DNA from: Zhengitettix transpicula
Lineage: Eukaryota > Arthropoda > Insecta > Orthoptera > Tetrigidae
Reading direction: 5' to 3'
Length of the DNA: 64,000 nucleotides
Assembly (NCBI GenBank): GCA_037074705.1
Contig: CM073593.1
Span: 12,219,001-12,283,000 of the forward strand
Of this stretch, positions 11,421 through 23,067 are shown piece by piece; positions within the stretch are counted from its first letter, which is position 1; each line of letters begins with the position of its first letter. The notes below the pieces were generated by a model. That model worked only from the letters and a program-made list of their open reading frames with translations, was not told the DNA's origin and searched no databases. The translations under genes were made by a program, and so were the position numbers.

Positions 11421-12206
11421 AGGATAGTCATGGCACGGTGAAGGGAATGCTGCGTCCCCACACGAAACTCCTCTCCCGCCATCGGAAGAGCGTGTGTCAA
11501 GTACCCATTGCCCGACTTACCTGATGGAGGTTTTCTAGGGTTTCATCACTTTCAGTTTAATGCCCGGTAAGACCCTTAAACCATAACCCGGGGGCCGCAG
11601 TTAACCATTTGCTACCTTCCTCTACCCTTCCGCATACCCTTCCTTGCTATTAAAGGGGAGTTGCCACCATGTGAATTACCCTTATGTAGCCTCTTACCCT
11701 AAAAAAAACCTTTTAGGACAGACGAAGGATGCTACCTTTGGGGATGCCTTTTCCTCTCTCCGTTTTTGAACTAAGGTTCCCACAAGCCGAGGCACCACGG
11801 CCTGTTCTGAGAGGTGTATGTTCCGGGGTCACAGTCCTTGGGTATACGGTAAGAGTTGTTTTTCTGTTCCCATCGGAACAGTCAGCCAGCTGCCTCGTAA
11901 ACTGATCTAGGCACGGAGAAGGGAATACTGCGTCCCCACAGCAAACCCCTCTCCCGCCGGAAGGGCGTGGGACAAGTACCAAATGCTCAATCTACCTGAT
12001 GCAGTTTTTCTAGGGTTTGTCCAGCATCACTTTTAGGCGAATGTCGGGTAGGATCCTTAAACTATAGCCCGGGGGCTCTAGTTAACGCTTGGCTACCTTC
12101 CTCAACCCCTACGCATCTCCCCTTTCAAATCCCTTCCTATGCTACTATAGGGGAGTTGCCACCACGTGGATTACCCTCATATAGCCTATTACCCTAAAAA
12201 ATTTCT
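11421..12206 (+). repeat. S-family repeat S3 (two units in tandem)
   Basis: The first unit (11,421 to about 11,708) ends TACCCTAAAAAAAACC. The second (about 11,709-12,206) starts CCTTTTAGGACAGACGAAGG, passes CGAGGCACCACGGCCTGTTC and GGATCCTTAAACTATAGCCC, and ends TATTACCCTAAAAAA. Open frames on the opposite strand recur in several S copies only because the repeat recurs. Confidence 0.8.
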
Positions 12207-12294
12207 TTCTTGGCATATTATAATGAAATATGGTTCCATTAGTATTATCGCAACCAACTAAACAGTGTAGTGTCTTAGTTAATGCTATTTAATT

Positions 12295-12352
12295 ATTTTC
12301 GATTTGTTTTATAAAATTAATTACTTTTAATTTTATAAAACAAATCGAAAAT
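12295..12352. repeat. perfect 26-bp inverted repeat (hairpin)
   Basis: The arms at 12,295-12,320 and 12,327-12,352 are exact reverse complements, built around TTTTCGATTTGTTTTATAAA, with a 6-base spacer TTACTT. The stem is AT-rich. No T-run follows and no RNA family fits. Confidence 0.9.
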
Positions 12353-12768
12353 GATAAAATCCCGCGTTGCATGCCAAATATAATTTCTCGATAAGATGCT
12401 GCACTTAGACGTGATAGTCTTTGACCCCTCGATTGCCTTCACGATAGTTAAGTACTTACAATATTCACCAACTTGTGACTGGCGGAAAATGTCATGTCAC
12501 AGTAGTTATTTTGTTAAAAGGTCAATATAACTAAGATCTAATAAAAATGACGTGAAAAACTTTCGTATTATGGGTAATTACAACACAATGAAAATGTAAC
12601 AGTAACGAAATGACGTACGATAACAAACATTTGGAATGTTCGAATATCGTTAATCATCCTTCTCAACCAATGCTTCTCATCATAATGAAAAATGTATGTC
12701 TACTTTGAAAAATTAATAATAAGAAATATTTCCAAATACAGACTATAGAAGTGATGTTACAATTACAA

Positions 12769-12807
12769 CACAACGTTTCTGGAAACCTTGTTTATTTCTT
12801 CAGGTGC
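12769..12807 (-). ncRNA. hammerhead-like motif, B lineage (B3)
   Basis: The minus strand reads GCAC, CTGAAGA, AAT, AAAC-AAG-GTTT, CCA, GAAAC, GTT, GTGT. Relative to B2 (GGAAC/GTTCC), the second hairpin pair has changed on both sides, from G-C to A-T, keeping the stem. GCAC and GTGT can form stem I. It lacks a nearby partner arm. Confidence 0.45.
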
Positions 12808-12879
12808 TAATAAAACTAAAACGACAAGCGCCTAGAGCTGAGTTGAGTTTGTCAACTGAGCTGTGCGGTTGAGTCTCTT

Positions 12880-13286
12880 TCACAAAAAAATGAGTGGAAA
12901 TGAGAACAGCCAATTTTAGATTCGCATCAGTAATGATTTTAGTATTATTTTCCATTAGGTAACAATTTGAACAAATTAAAATTTATCGGATGCATATTAA
13001 AAAAATTGCAAAAATTGTATCCAAATTTAAATGCGAATTAAAGGTAAAATATAGTCATAAATAGGAAGTGTAATGAAGTTAACTGAAAAATTGTAGTTAT
13101 TCTGCTCACCGAGATATATGCCAAGACTTATGAACATAAATTCAAATTATTTCTGCCTGACAATTAATTTCAGTATCGTTGCTATAAATTTGATGAGTGG
13201 AAATACCGTTGTCCTGATTGACACGACATCGTGTGGTTATGAAATATTATCGACAAGTAAGTGACTTAGAATATTAAATTTATTAT
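12880..13286. other. no gene recognised
   Basis: AT-rich sequence between the B3 motif and the TA microsatellite. Nothing could be supported. Confidence 0.4.
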
Positions 13287-13318
13287 TGATATATATATAT
13301 ATATTTATTATATACATA

Positions 13319-13364
<46 letters not shown>
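13287..13364. repeat. (TA)n microsatellite
   Basis: Two TA-dinucleotide runs, split by a short ATTTATTATATACATACTT segment, ending directly at the start of the U3a element. Confidence 0.9.
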
Positions 13365-13368
<4 letters not shown>

Positions 13369-14163
13369 AATAAATTGTAAAGACTACAAGTTTACAAATT
13401 ACAAATGGTTGTGGCTAAATAAAATAAGATTTTTATGAACAATTTATCAAATTTATTAAAGTTACACAATAAAATTTTACAATAATATTTAAAATCTCAG
13501 GGTCTTTACTGGGTTTGATAAATGGGTGACTTGAATTTAAATTTACTAACAAAACAATTGAAGAAAAGAAATAATTGAAGAAAAGAAATTAATTGAAGAA
13601 CGATCTGACGTATCTTAATGAAATGGTTTACAAATAAATTTAGAGTTCTTTTACTTACGGCCGACCAGGTCTCGATTTTGGGGTTTTCTGTGCACACGTT
13701 TTTGGGGATATCACTGAATTTAAATTGGTTACAAAACACTTGTCGAAACTTTTGGGTCTCTCTTCTGGAAACTGGAACCTGCAACTCCTTCCGGATTAAT
13801 GATTAGATGGATTGTTAACAACTTCCTCTCGATGACATTTGCAACAGTCTTTACTTGTGAAATTTTTACTGCGGCAGGAAATTATTAGGTTACTGTTTGT
13901 GGCTTTACTTATTGAGAAACTTTCCTGTAACCTTATTCGATGAATTACAGACTGAAAAACCTTTTGTTCAATTTTAACTTGGAACCTTTTCGTTTCGCTC
14001 CTCCTCGCTGACTGTGTGTTCGTCTCGTAGAATTTTGCCTGCGTATATCTCAACAATGGTTCTATTGACTCGCCGCCCTGTGTCGCGGTGTACGCTTTAT
14101 ATAGTCTAATAATGAGTTCTTTACTTTGCAATTATAACAATGGATTAATTACTAATTACTACA
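13365..14163 (-). mobile_element. U-family element U3a (shortened)
   Basis: Bounded by TTGTAATAAATTG on the left and ATTACTACAA on the right. It carries the family box CTCAGGGTCTTTACTGGGTT (minus strand: AACCCAGTAAAGACCCTGAG) at about 13,497. It is about 800 bp, shorter than other copies. It adjoins U3b across only a few TA bases. The open frames inside (for example on the minus strand at 13,506-13,784 and 13,796-14,131) match nothing recognisable. Confidence 0.6.
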
Positions 14164-14168
14164 ATATA

Positions 14169-15177
14169 TTGTAATGAATAAATGGAGGTTAATTAAATGA
14201 ATGAATTGCCCCACGTTATGGAAGCCAAAAATGTAATGATTAAATAACAGTGACTAATTAATTAACAAATAAAATTTTATTGAATTATTTAAACAATTAA
14301 TTTGCAGTTTTATTAAATTAATAGTTCGTTCTGAAACAATTTTTTTCATTTTAACAGGAAGTATTGAGGAATAATTTACTACTTTAAACTTTACGATACC
14401 ATTTATTTTATTTAATATAAATCTATAACATTTTCTATGAAGTTAAATACATTTAAAGTTTTAATGTTTAGTATTTGATAAATCTTCTCTCAGGGTCGTT
14501 TACCTGGGCTTGATAAGTAAAGAACAATCATAGAATTTACGTTACAATCATAGAATTTATAAATTAAGAAATAACAAACAAAACCAAAAAGATACGAACG
14601 AAATCTGACGAATACCCTTAACTATCGTTTACAAACTTAACTAGTTTTCTACTTACAAAAATATTCGGCTGGTACCAGACTTAGATTTCTGGGCTCGGGC
14701 ACCAATTTACACTAAAAAGGCCATGAATCACTGACAGTACACTTGATTATCAAACACACGGTCGTAGTTATTGAATTTTCTCCGGGAACTGGATCTGCTG
14801 CACCTCCGAATCATCAGCCAGACATGTTGTTACACATTGTCTTTATGTGGAAAATGTTGATCTCAGTACGCGTAGGAATCTTAATGTGGCGCTAAATATT
14901 TGATTACTCTTTGCAGTTTTTTTACAAAGTCTCTCGCTGTCCAAACTTTATACATGTATTCAAAACGTGTAACTTTCACGGTTGGATTCTTACTCGGGCC
15001 ACGCTGTTCGTTCTCTCAAATTTTTACTTCCTCTCCCTACTACAATATCAGTCAGACTGCCGTTCCAGAAAGCGCTCGTAGCCCACGACAAAACCCGCTG
15101 ACACATTTTTGTCTTTGAAGAATTGGTACCGCTAAAAATCCAGTTATTAAAATCATTACTGGCCTCTAATTAGTATT

Positions 15178-15181
<4 letters not shown>
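14169..15181 (-). mobile_element. U-family element U3b (full length)
   Basis: A 1,013-bp copy. The left end is TTGTAATGAATAAATGGAGG, and ATTGCCCCACGTTATGGAAG (the primer-binding-site-like box) follows at about 14,206. The CTCAGGGTCGTTTACCTGGG box, GAACGAAATCTGACG and GGCTGGTACCAGAC come next. The right end CTAATTAGTATTACAA runs straight into (TA)n. Confidence 0.7.

Positions 15182-15224
<43 letters not shown>
15182..15224. repeat. (TA)n microsatellite
   Basis: A near-perfect run of about 21 TA dinucleotides abutting the terminal ATTACAA of U3b. Confidence 0.95.
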
Positions 15225-15226
<2 letters not shown>

Positions 15227-16479
15227 CAGTAAAAGATTAAATTATTATAAAAATATTTTAGTCATGTGGTTCACAAAATTATTCAAGTACAATTTAATTA
15301 ATTTAAATACACTGTTTTAAAACTGGAATTAATTAATTTTTCAAACCATTACTGATAGATTGATGTTTAATAATCGCTACAACCAGTTTCTTGTTTTGGC
15401 TAGTGTCTTTTATCAATTTACGAGTAAAATTCGATGACACCGTCGTATTAATAGGGTCAGAAATTGACGTAGCCCCCAAACAACTGTATTTAAAGTACAA
15501 AATTCTGCACTTTCTCTTTTTTACCTTTCTCCGTTCCACAGGTATTTTATATTGAGAATTATCTAAAAAATTTACACTGAGGTTCTGTTCGCCAAGATGC
15601 TAGATAAAATAAAAGAAACACAACGGATAAAGTTATTGGCATTTGTTTTAAATGACCGTGTCATAAAGGAAAGAATCGATCAGAGGCAGGTTTATGTGGA
15701 AACTGTAAAACAGTTGACAGGTCGGAGAGGAAAAACTTTTCAAAATGTCCGTAGTTTTGCACAGAGCCAAGGAGATCGCCTCAAGGAAAATGGTCACGAG
15801 CAACTAAAAGTGATCAGTTTCATTTATAACCATCCACAGCTAAAATTGTCTGTATTAATTGTACATAACGATTAACCTTTTTCAGTGTCTGGAGCAGAAA
15901 AGCGTGGATATTTTTTATGAGGAATTTCAGAAAGCGGAATTTAATCAGAAGTTCTGGAAAAATTATTTTTGTGGCAAGTAATGCATTACGGAGTTGATCG
16001 CATCCAAATCGAAGCATCCAAAGCTCTCACAAGGAATGAAATTACTTCCAAAAATCTGTGAGGCTCCATAAATGAAAAATAACATTTTAAATACATGAAA
16101 CACATTTAAAATAAGACGTCGGACAACTGAAACTACTGTTTGGGGACGAGCCTTGTCGAAGAGAATTAAATTTAAGCATAAGAGTGCAGTAAAAAAGTTT
16201 CGTTAAGAAATGTAAAAATAAAAATCTTACCAATCGGTTTGTTTTATAGAAATCGTAGTGAAGTGAATTTCCTGCAAGTGTTAAATATGAATATTTATGT
16301 TGCGCATAATGAGGGACTAATGACCCAAATTTCAGATAAAATAATAACCTACTTCTTAGTGACATTGCTTATTTTTTTTGTTACTATAGCATATTTAAAT
16401 TTAGATTCTTAAATTTATTATTGTAGCTGACTTATTGTAGTTGACTTCATTCATTCATTAATTCATTAATTTATTTGTG
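15225..16479. other. no gene recognised
   Basis: AT-rich. An open frame at 15,597-15,875 on the plus strand is lysine- and glutamine-rich but matches no family I know, has no clear domain and has no partner exon. I leave it uncalled. Confidence 0.35.
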
Positions 16480-16830
16480 CACTAAGAGTTCTTATTCGTA
16501 CGGTGTGAGAAGGCTCTTTCACACAAATCAGGGTGCAGACTTTCTAGAAATTCAAGTATAACTGTCTCAACGTTCGTTTCGACCCCTTGCACTGAATAAG
16601 ACGCCGACAGGTAAGAGTCAGCATGCGGTGGCTCCGAGGGGTTGTTTTGCGCGGGAAGAGCTGCAGCCCTGATTGGTGGAGGAAAGCACAGGTGTGCTAG
16701 TGAATCAGGATGAACAGCTGTCCTGGCAGGTGCGAACCGGAGCATTCCAGAGCCGCGATCAACTCAATGGACGTGACGTCACCGACATGCAACAGGTACT
16801 CGCTGCACTGACGTCATTTTGAGTGCAAGT
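16480..16830. promoter_or_regulatory. GC-richer island with two CRE sites
   Basis: The island stands out from its AT-rich surroundings. It carries two perfect CREB/ATF palindromes TGACGTCA at 16,774-16,781 and 16,809-16,816, 35 bp apart, plus several CpG dinucleotides. Open frames here (for example 16,482-16,745 on the minus strand) have no recognisable domain. Paired CREs in a local GC island would fit a promoter, but V-family repeats also carry single TGACGTCA sites, so a repeat origin is possible. Confidence 0.35.
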
Positions 16831-17428
16831 ATATCATCACAAAAACAGAGAAGCAACTCGGTCTAGTATCAATGTTGACCGTGCAAAAATTCTTAAAGTC
16901 TCTTCAAGAATAATTTTTTTCTTATTTTCTGAAATCCTGAATCACCTGAAAATAATTGAGTTCCTGCATCTCTTTTGCAGCAAAATAGGCTACATTAATT
17001 TCCTTATAATGCCCAGTACCGGCGGTATCATCATAGACATTCATGTCATTTATCAAGGGAATAGTCATAATCCAAAGCATCAATGTTGGGTTATGAATAT
17101 AATAAACCTTGTTTAATTTCCAACATCCCGTCCTACTTACAATTCTATCAGATTAGTCTTATTATCAGTTATTATTTTTTGTATTAATTGTAAAAAAACA
17201 CTTTATATTCCATTTCCAACCAAACTTGTAACAAATTCTGTAATATTACAGTCCAATATTATAAAAATTGAAAATATGAGTTTAAAATTCTGAGTATTAT
17301 ATGTGGATAATAAAGTAAATTAGAAAATGGACAGTTATACACTTGCAAAGAAATTAAACTGTTACCTAAGATGATATAATAATGACTAATTACAGTGATT
17401 TGAACATTAGAAACTATGTTTACCCTAT
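16831..17428. other. no gene recognised
   Basis: AT-rich sequence between the GC island and the S4 repeat. No supported feature. Confidence 0.4.
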
Positions 17429-17837
17429 AGGGATACAGGCTACATGAGGGTAATCCACATGGTGGCACTCCCCTTTAATAGCATAGGAAAAGGATTTGAA
17501 AGGGGGGATGCAAAAGGGTAGAGGAAGGTAGCCAAAGGTTAACTAGGGCCCCCGGGCTATGGTTTAGGGATCCTACCCGGCAATATGCCTAAAAGTGATG
17601 AAAGGAAAACCCTAGAAAAACCTGCATCAGGTAAGTCGGGCACTGGGTACTTGTCCCACGCCCTTCCGATGGCGGGAGAGGGGTTAGCTGTGTGGTCGCA
17701 GCTATCCCCTCTCCATGCCTTGACCGGTTTAGGAGGCAGCTGGCCGACTATTCCAATAGGAATAGCGGACAACTCTTACCCTATGCCCAAGGTCTGCGAC
17801 CCCGGAACATACACCTCTCAAAACAGGCCGAGGTGCC
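17429..17837 (-). repeat. S-family repeat S4
   Basis: Minus-orientation copy. It begins (plus strand) GGATACAGGCTACATGAGGG and continues through GGGTTAGCTGTGTGGTCGCA and GGAGGCAGCTGGCCGACTAT to GGCCGAGGTGCCTG. It stops there, where the other copies continue into CGGCTCGTGGGAACC. It is joined directly to the left arm of the inverted repeat at 17,838. Confidence 0.8.
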
Positions 17838-18330
17838 TGTAGATTTATATGGCAACCATACATACTCACAAGCAGTCAATCTTTTTTATATTTATTTATT
17901 TACAGTCGCATCATCAACTCAATTTTATTTATAGTTCTAAACTTTTTTTTTTAGGGCAACAGGCTACATGAGGGTAATCCACTTTGGGCAACTCCCCTTT
18001 AATAGCATAGGAAGGGATTTGAAAGGGGGGATGCAGAAGGGTAGAGGAAGGTATCCAAGGGTTAACTAGGACCCCCGGGCTATATTTTAAGGATCCTACC
18101 TGGCTTTCGCCTAAAGAAATGCAGGGAAAACCCTAGAAAAACCTGCATCGGGTAGGTCGGGCATTGGGTACTTGTCCCACGCCCTTCCGATAGCGGGAGA
18201 GGAGTTTGCTAAACTATAATATATACATATATATAAATAAAATTAAGTTGATGATGCGACTGTAAATAAATAAATAAATATAAAAAAATTGACTGTTTGT
18301 GAGTATGTATGGTCGCCATTTAAATCTACA
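17838..18330. repeat. inverted repeat (about 97-bp arms) enclosing S5
   Basis: The left arm (17,838-17,933) and right arm (18,232-18,330) are near-perfect reverse complements. They share ACAGTCGCATCATCAACTC against its complement, a TAAATAAATA run and a GAGTATGTATGG block. Part of each arm is the SINE tail seen at 2,298-2,330. The loop holds almost exactly one S copy. The right arm passes directly into T2. Confidence 0.85.
17944..18213 (-). repeat. S-family repeat S5
   Basis: Partial S copy starting at its A-rich end (TTTTTTAGGGCAACAGGCTA) and stopping at GCGGGAGAGGAGTTTGC. It occupies the loop of the surrounding inverted repeat. Confidence 0.8.
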
Positions 18331-18600
18331 TCCATGGAGCAGAATTTGACCGAATTTCTTAAAGGTGTTCCCTTCAATCCGGAAACAAACACTGTGGGTA
18401 AGACTCGACTACCACCCGATGCGGCTGGGACGGACATTTTCAAAAATGCTCTAACGGTCGATATATGCGTCGGATAAAGATTTTTCGAGTTCAAGGAGAT
18501 TTATGGTATTTCTCTCGACGTGTTTGTGTATAATTTCAACCACCTTCTGCATGGGAGGAGAGCACCCTTAAATTTTACTAAATTTTTAATGTAACTTTTA
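18300..18600 (-). repeat. T-family repeat T2 (end fragment)
   Basis: Shares GGAAACAAACACTGTGGGTA and the following TAAGA(C/T)TCGACTACCACC segment with the left ends of T3 (47,420 onward) and T4 (54,160 onward). It also carries the TATAATTTCAACC and GGAGCACCCTTAA marks of the T unit. Only about one unit is present. Confidence 0.65.
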
Positions 18601-20574
18601 ATTCTGTGAGTGGATTTAGTCTGACGGCTTTTGGCTAAATTTTATTATTTTATACTGTATAAACAGAACTTGCAGAATTTAAATAATTTCTAAATATTTT
18701 AGTTTACTACTATGATCCATTAATGTCAACTTCGAGATTTTTCGATAAAAAAGGCATTATTTCCCTTTCAATTTTTAAATATAATTTTTTTTCTGTGAAT
18801 CGATTTATTCTGTCGGGTTTTGGCCATTTTTAATTATTTTATTCTCTGTAGATAATTCATTCTCAGTTTTTAAAATATCTAAATATTTTAGTTTTTACTT
18901 TTATGTTGCACTTATATGTTGTCAAGTTCCCGAGTTTTCAGTAAAAAGGTTTCAAAATTCCTCATTTATTCCGTTCTAGCTACTAAATTCTGGTTACTGA
19001 AAAATACTTCTCACAAACTTGACTCTTCTTGTTCTTCGATTTTTACGAATACTTCCTGATTAGTAAATCTTGTTCTAGAGGAGATCATTTCGTATTTTGT
19101 TTTCCGTGAATGCTTCATTTACGTATCCAATTCTCAATTCGAGAAAATGAAAAGTACGAAAATATATGTTTCGAATAAATGGAGTATTCTGAATTTTAAT
19201 ATTTTCTTGAGTATCTTCCAAAACCGAGTAACAAAATTTATTTTATGCGCTTCGTATAATTTAATATTAAATGAGCCACAGGGAATTAATTTTTAATTTT
19301 ATTTTTAAAGAGAATAGTGTTTAGTTGTAGACACCAATCATAAAGTTCAATTTTTTTGAATCGAATCCATGTGATGGTTAATTTATTATGGACGTATAGA
19401 AGGAGAGAACTCTGCAGCCTTATTTGAAATGAAAACATTTCTCTAGTTTACCCATCTTACATTGGTCCAGTGAATACAACTGTAAAGTTCAAGTTCAAGG
19501 ATAATTTTGAACTGTGAAAGCCTAACGTATCCTAAACATATTCTCTGGAAAATTGTATTGTCTTACAATACAGAGAAATTCACTTGAGTATCAACAATAC
19601 GTTGTCCTTGCAGAAGCTATAAACACTCCACGGCCTTGCCTAAGGGCCAGTAATTTTACTATACCTTCAGTCTTTTAAGTGCCGAGCTTTCTTGGAAAAC
19701 CATTTTGCACCCCGCAGCTTCTTCACCAGAAGCTTCATAAAAGTGAGCGTAAAACTGGCGTAGGCATTCACAAGCATAAAACTCAGGTGGCTGCAAAAGT
19801 CGTCGTCGTCGTCGTCTGTGAGGCAGGCTTTCAAAAACAAATTAATTATTAATTGCAGTGAGTTAAACAGAGTTGTGAAGTTCACCTGCAATTACCTGCT
19901 GCATTGCGTCATTACGAATAAACGTAAAACTACAATACAATTTTGCAAGGACGTATCTTGACCCCTATAAGTAACTGATAAACCTTAAATCAGTTCGATT
20001 CGCTGTAACATTTTTTCATTTCTTGCCATTCCTGTTTTTTTTTTTGCGGTGAAATGTCTTAGAAAATTATTCATTAAAATTTCTCAATATCTGATATCAT
20101 GTTTGAATGACGTAACTATATCCTTCTACAGCTATTTAAAGTATTAATTTAAATGCGCTATTTCGAGCGTTACGTTTTGTTTGTCTCATACCAGCACTTA
20201 TACTGTTTTCATTTGGTCCTGTTCTTCAAAATGTAACTAGTCAGATCCTTAATATTTCAAAAATGCGAATAATTTATAATATTATCGTTTATACGTATAT
20301 AAACGTAACTGATGTATCATAAATTATTAAAATATATGTTTGATATTATTGTATTGTAATTTATAGTAACAAATTTAAATTGTGTTAAAGATTTTACGAT
20401 TGATAATGACCATGTTAAGTCATCTAATTGTTTAAAAAATGTTTATTGCTAAAACAAATCAATAAATCTTAAACTTTGACCAGTATCTTTCGGCGTTCTA
20501 TAGACATTTTTGACTGTAAAATTTACCATTTATATGATTACAATGAGAGTTACAATTTATTTACTTTATATACA
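18601..20574. other. AT-rich stretch, no gene recognised
   Basis: About 2 kb of AT-rich sequence. A short GTC trinucleotide run lies at about 19,800-19,817. The open frame on the minus strand at 19,667-19,891 overlaps that run, so its Asp-rich string is a microsatellite translation and not a gene. Confidence 0.4.
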
Positions 20575-20900
20575 TTGCATTATACTTATTAATGAAATAA
20601 TAAATTGCCCCACGTTGGAGCGACAAATTATGTGACAAATAAATTAATGAAAGTTACAGCCAACAAGTTTGGACCAAATTATGTAATATTCGAATATTAA
20701 AAGGAATAGATAATTTATAGGATTTATCCTTGAACCAAACAAATTTTTTAAATACAAAACAAATTATTACAAATTTTGATATACTTTAATTGCAGTACAA
20801 TATTTTTTAAAAATACCACTCCTTTTAATTCGACACAAAAATCCTACAATAAGCTATTATATGAAAAAATCTAACAAATATAGAGAAATCTGACGGTAAT

Positions 20901-20939
<39 letters not shown>

Positions 20940-20943
20940 TATA
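20575..20943 (-). mobile_element. U-family fragment U7a with (TA)n
   Basis: Contains AATTGCCCCACGTTGGAGCG (the primer-binding-site-like box) at about 20,603 and AGAAATCTGACGGTAATTAT at about 20,880. It then breaks off into a TA run (about 20,900-20,943). Only the 3' part of the family is present, in minus orientation. Confidence 0.5.
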
Positions 20944-21109
20944 ACTTTACAACTTCTACATACCAATTTATTTAGAGCTACTCTGATACTGTATGAATTG
21001 TGCGCTACACAGTTATTTACATTTAAAGAAAATATTTAACCAACAGGCCATAACAATGATTAGTATATTGTTTCACATCACTAAATTCCGGCGGATATAT
21101 ATGTATATA

Positions 21110-22288
21110 TTGTGGTATTCTACTAATTAAATGATTGAAGTTAGCCCCACGTTGAGGCGCCAATTTGTGGTATTTGTCATCCATTAAAATGATAAAATGA
21201 CAGTTAGCCTCACGTTGAGGTGCCAATTTGTGGTGATCACGAATTATAGAAAGTTAAATAAAACAATGCGTCACCCGTTGATAACGCTAATTTGTAGTAA
21301 TCACCAATTAATGAAAGTTAAATCGCTACGTTAATGCGTCAAATTTTTAGAAATTTAAATATTGAAATGATGGCTGTTATAATATTAATAAAGATTTTAA
21401 AATAGACAAAACAAATTAATTTATTAACGCAGACAATTGAATTTACATAAATTATTAAATTAATGTACAACAGTTATTAAGAAATTAACTTCAATTTACA
21501 TTATTTATTAATATTTGACAATAAAATGTTACTCTTTCTCAGGGTCGTTTACTTGGTCTTTAATAAAAAAATACTTGTTAACAATTTAATTTTATCTAGT
21601 TATCATGTACTTACTTCATCAATAGATTATTTATTTATAATGCAAAATAAACCCACAATCTATTATGTTAAATTCTGACCGAAATTCGAAATCTGAAATC
21701 ATAAATCTGACGATAATTATCTTTACTTATGGATTTATAAATATGAATTTAGTGCAATTTTAACTTTCGGGCTCTGGTACTCAAGGCAATTTAGCTCGTT
21801 CGTAGACAACTTTATATACAGGCCATTTTTATCACTGATTCTAATAAACACTGTTGGTTTGACAAAGTGGCTCACTGTTCGTTTAGGAAATACGTTCGTT
21901 CCGTAGTTTATTAACTGCAGGATGCCGTTACCTAGCTCGCAGAATCTAAATCACGAACATAATAGTTTAGACTCTGCGCTCTAAATGTGTTAGCGTTGAA
22001 TATTTACGCATTTATGTCGCAGGTTGCAACTTGTAAAAATGAACTGTTCTAATTGTTTTAGCTGTTGTACTACAAGTATCGAGATACTTTTTGGATATTT
22101 TACTTCTGGTCTGTTCTCAGCTATAATTCCACGACGACTGAAGCACACAACGCATCTAGCTAACCACCAACCTGCATTACCCACAAACATGTGGCATTAT
22201 TGCCACAATTTTTAGTACAACTTGTGTGTTTTCTGCCGCTTATTAATTAATTATATTTATTAATAATGATAAATATAATTAATAACAA
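21110..22288 (-). mobile_element. U-family element U7b with repeated PBS-like boxes
   Basis: Runs from TTGTGGTATTCTACTAATTA to AATAACAA next to TATATATATA. Unusually, its 3' end (left side on the plus strand) carries about four tandem units of roughly 60-66 bp at about 21,140-21,350. Each is centred on a version of GCCCCACGTTGAGGCGCCAA, which resembles the 3' end of tRNA-Lys with one extra base. The CTCAGGGTCGTTTACTTGGT box follows at about 21,537. No protein was identified. Confidence 0.6.
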
Positions 22289-22297
22289 TATATATAT

Positions 22298-22790
22298 ATA
22301 GTTTAAATGAAAAGTGTCCCGTTTAGCATTTAGAACAAAATTTCTTTGTCTTCATATGAAACATTTCTGATATCAACCTTTTATTAAACTTAGTTCCTTT
22401 GGTAACCAATGTAAAATTTCCATCTTATAAATATTCCCCAATTACAAAAAATCGTTTGGATCTTAATCATTCTTTCAATTTTGATACTACAGTTATTCTA
22501 GATGCGGAAACTGTTTATAATAAAAGGTTAATTTCAGAAATGTTACATATTAAATCCAACAAATTTTCATTTATTGTTAAACGGTACTTCTCATTTATTT
22601 ATGATGGCCTATTAAATAATCTCTGTTAATTTATACATTGTAATCACATTCTTTGTAAAGTTTTGTAACTTTGGCCAGATCCCTTCAGTCTGGCGAAAGT
22701 ATTGACAAAGATCACAACAGTTGATCAAAACTACTTCCATTTTTTTTAAAATTTTTTGTTCAAAATTAATTTGTATTTTATTTTTTATGT
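22298..22790 (+). pseudogene. Penelope-like remnant P2, head-to-head pair
   Basis: From 22,399 to 22,629 the plus strand encodes a GIY-YIG C-terminal piece: TNVKFPSYKYSPITKN, then LDLNHSFNFDTTVILDAETV and KRLISEMLHIKSNKFS, ending DGLLNNLC*. It is clearly related to P1. The PLE tail (TTTGTAAAGTTTTGTAACTT, CTGGCGA, GATCA...TGATC, AAAAC) follows. Bases 22,298-22,398 are the same region in minus orientation: compare GTTTAAATGAAAAGTGTCCC here with GTTTAAATGAGAAGTGTCCT at 3,599. The two halves therefore meet head-to-head, as is common for Penelope insertions. The YIGQT core and the RT domain are missing. Confidence 0.7.
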
Positions 22791-23067
22791 TAACGGGTTG
22801 TTAATCTCTCGTATTACCTGTATTGTTGACAATGTTCTGACGTGGGATCGGAAGAGATTATGTGAGTATTGTCTTCCAGATTTCCGCAAGACAGACGCTG
22901 GAATCCAATGTACTCAAGATTTGATGATTTTACTATAGAAACAAATACATTGGACATGTTCCGAATGATTATTACAACATTGCCGAAAGTTACACATTCA
23001 AAAAATTAAATATTTTATGAAATTACCAATTTAGTATGACGTATTAAATAATATTTGTTCTTTTATA

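Noticed and set aside
19667..19891. Frame with an Asp-rich string
   Set aside because: The string is a GTC trinucleotide run read on the minus strand.
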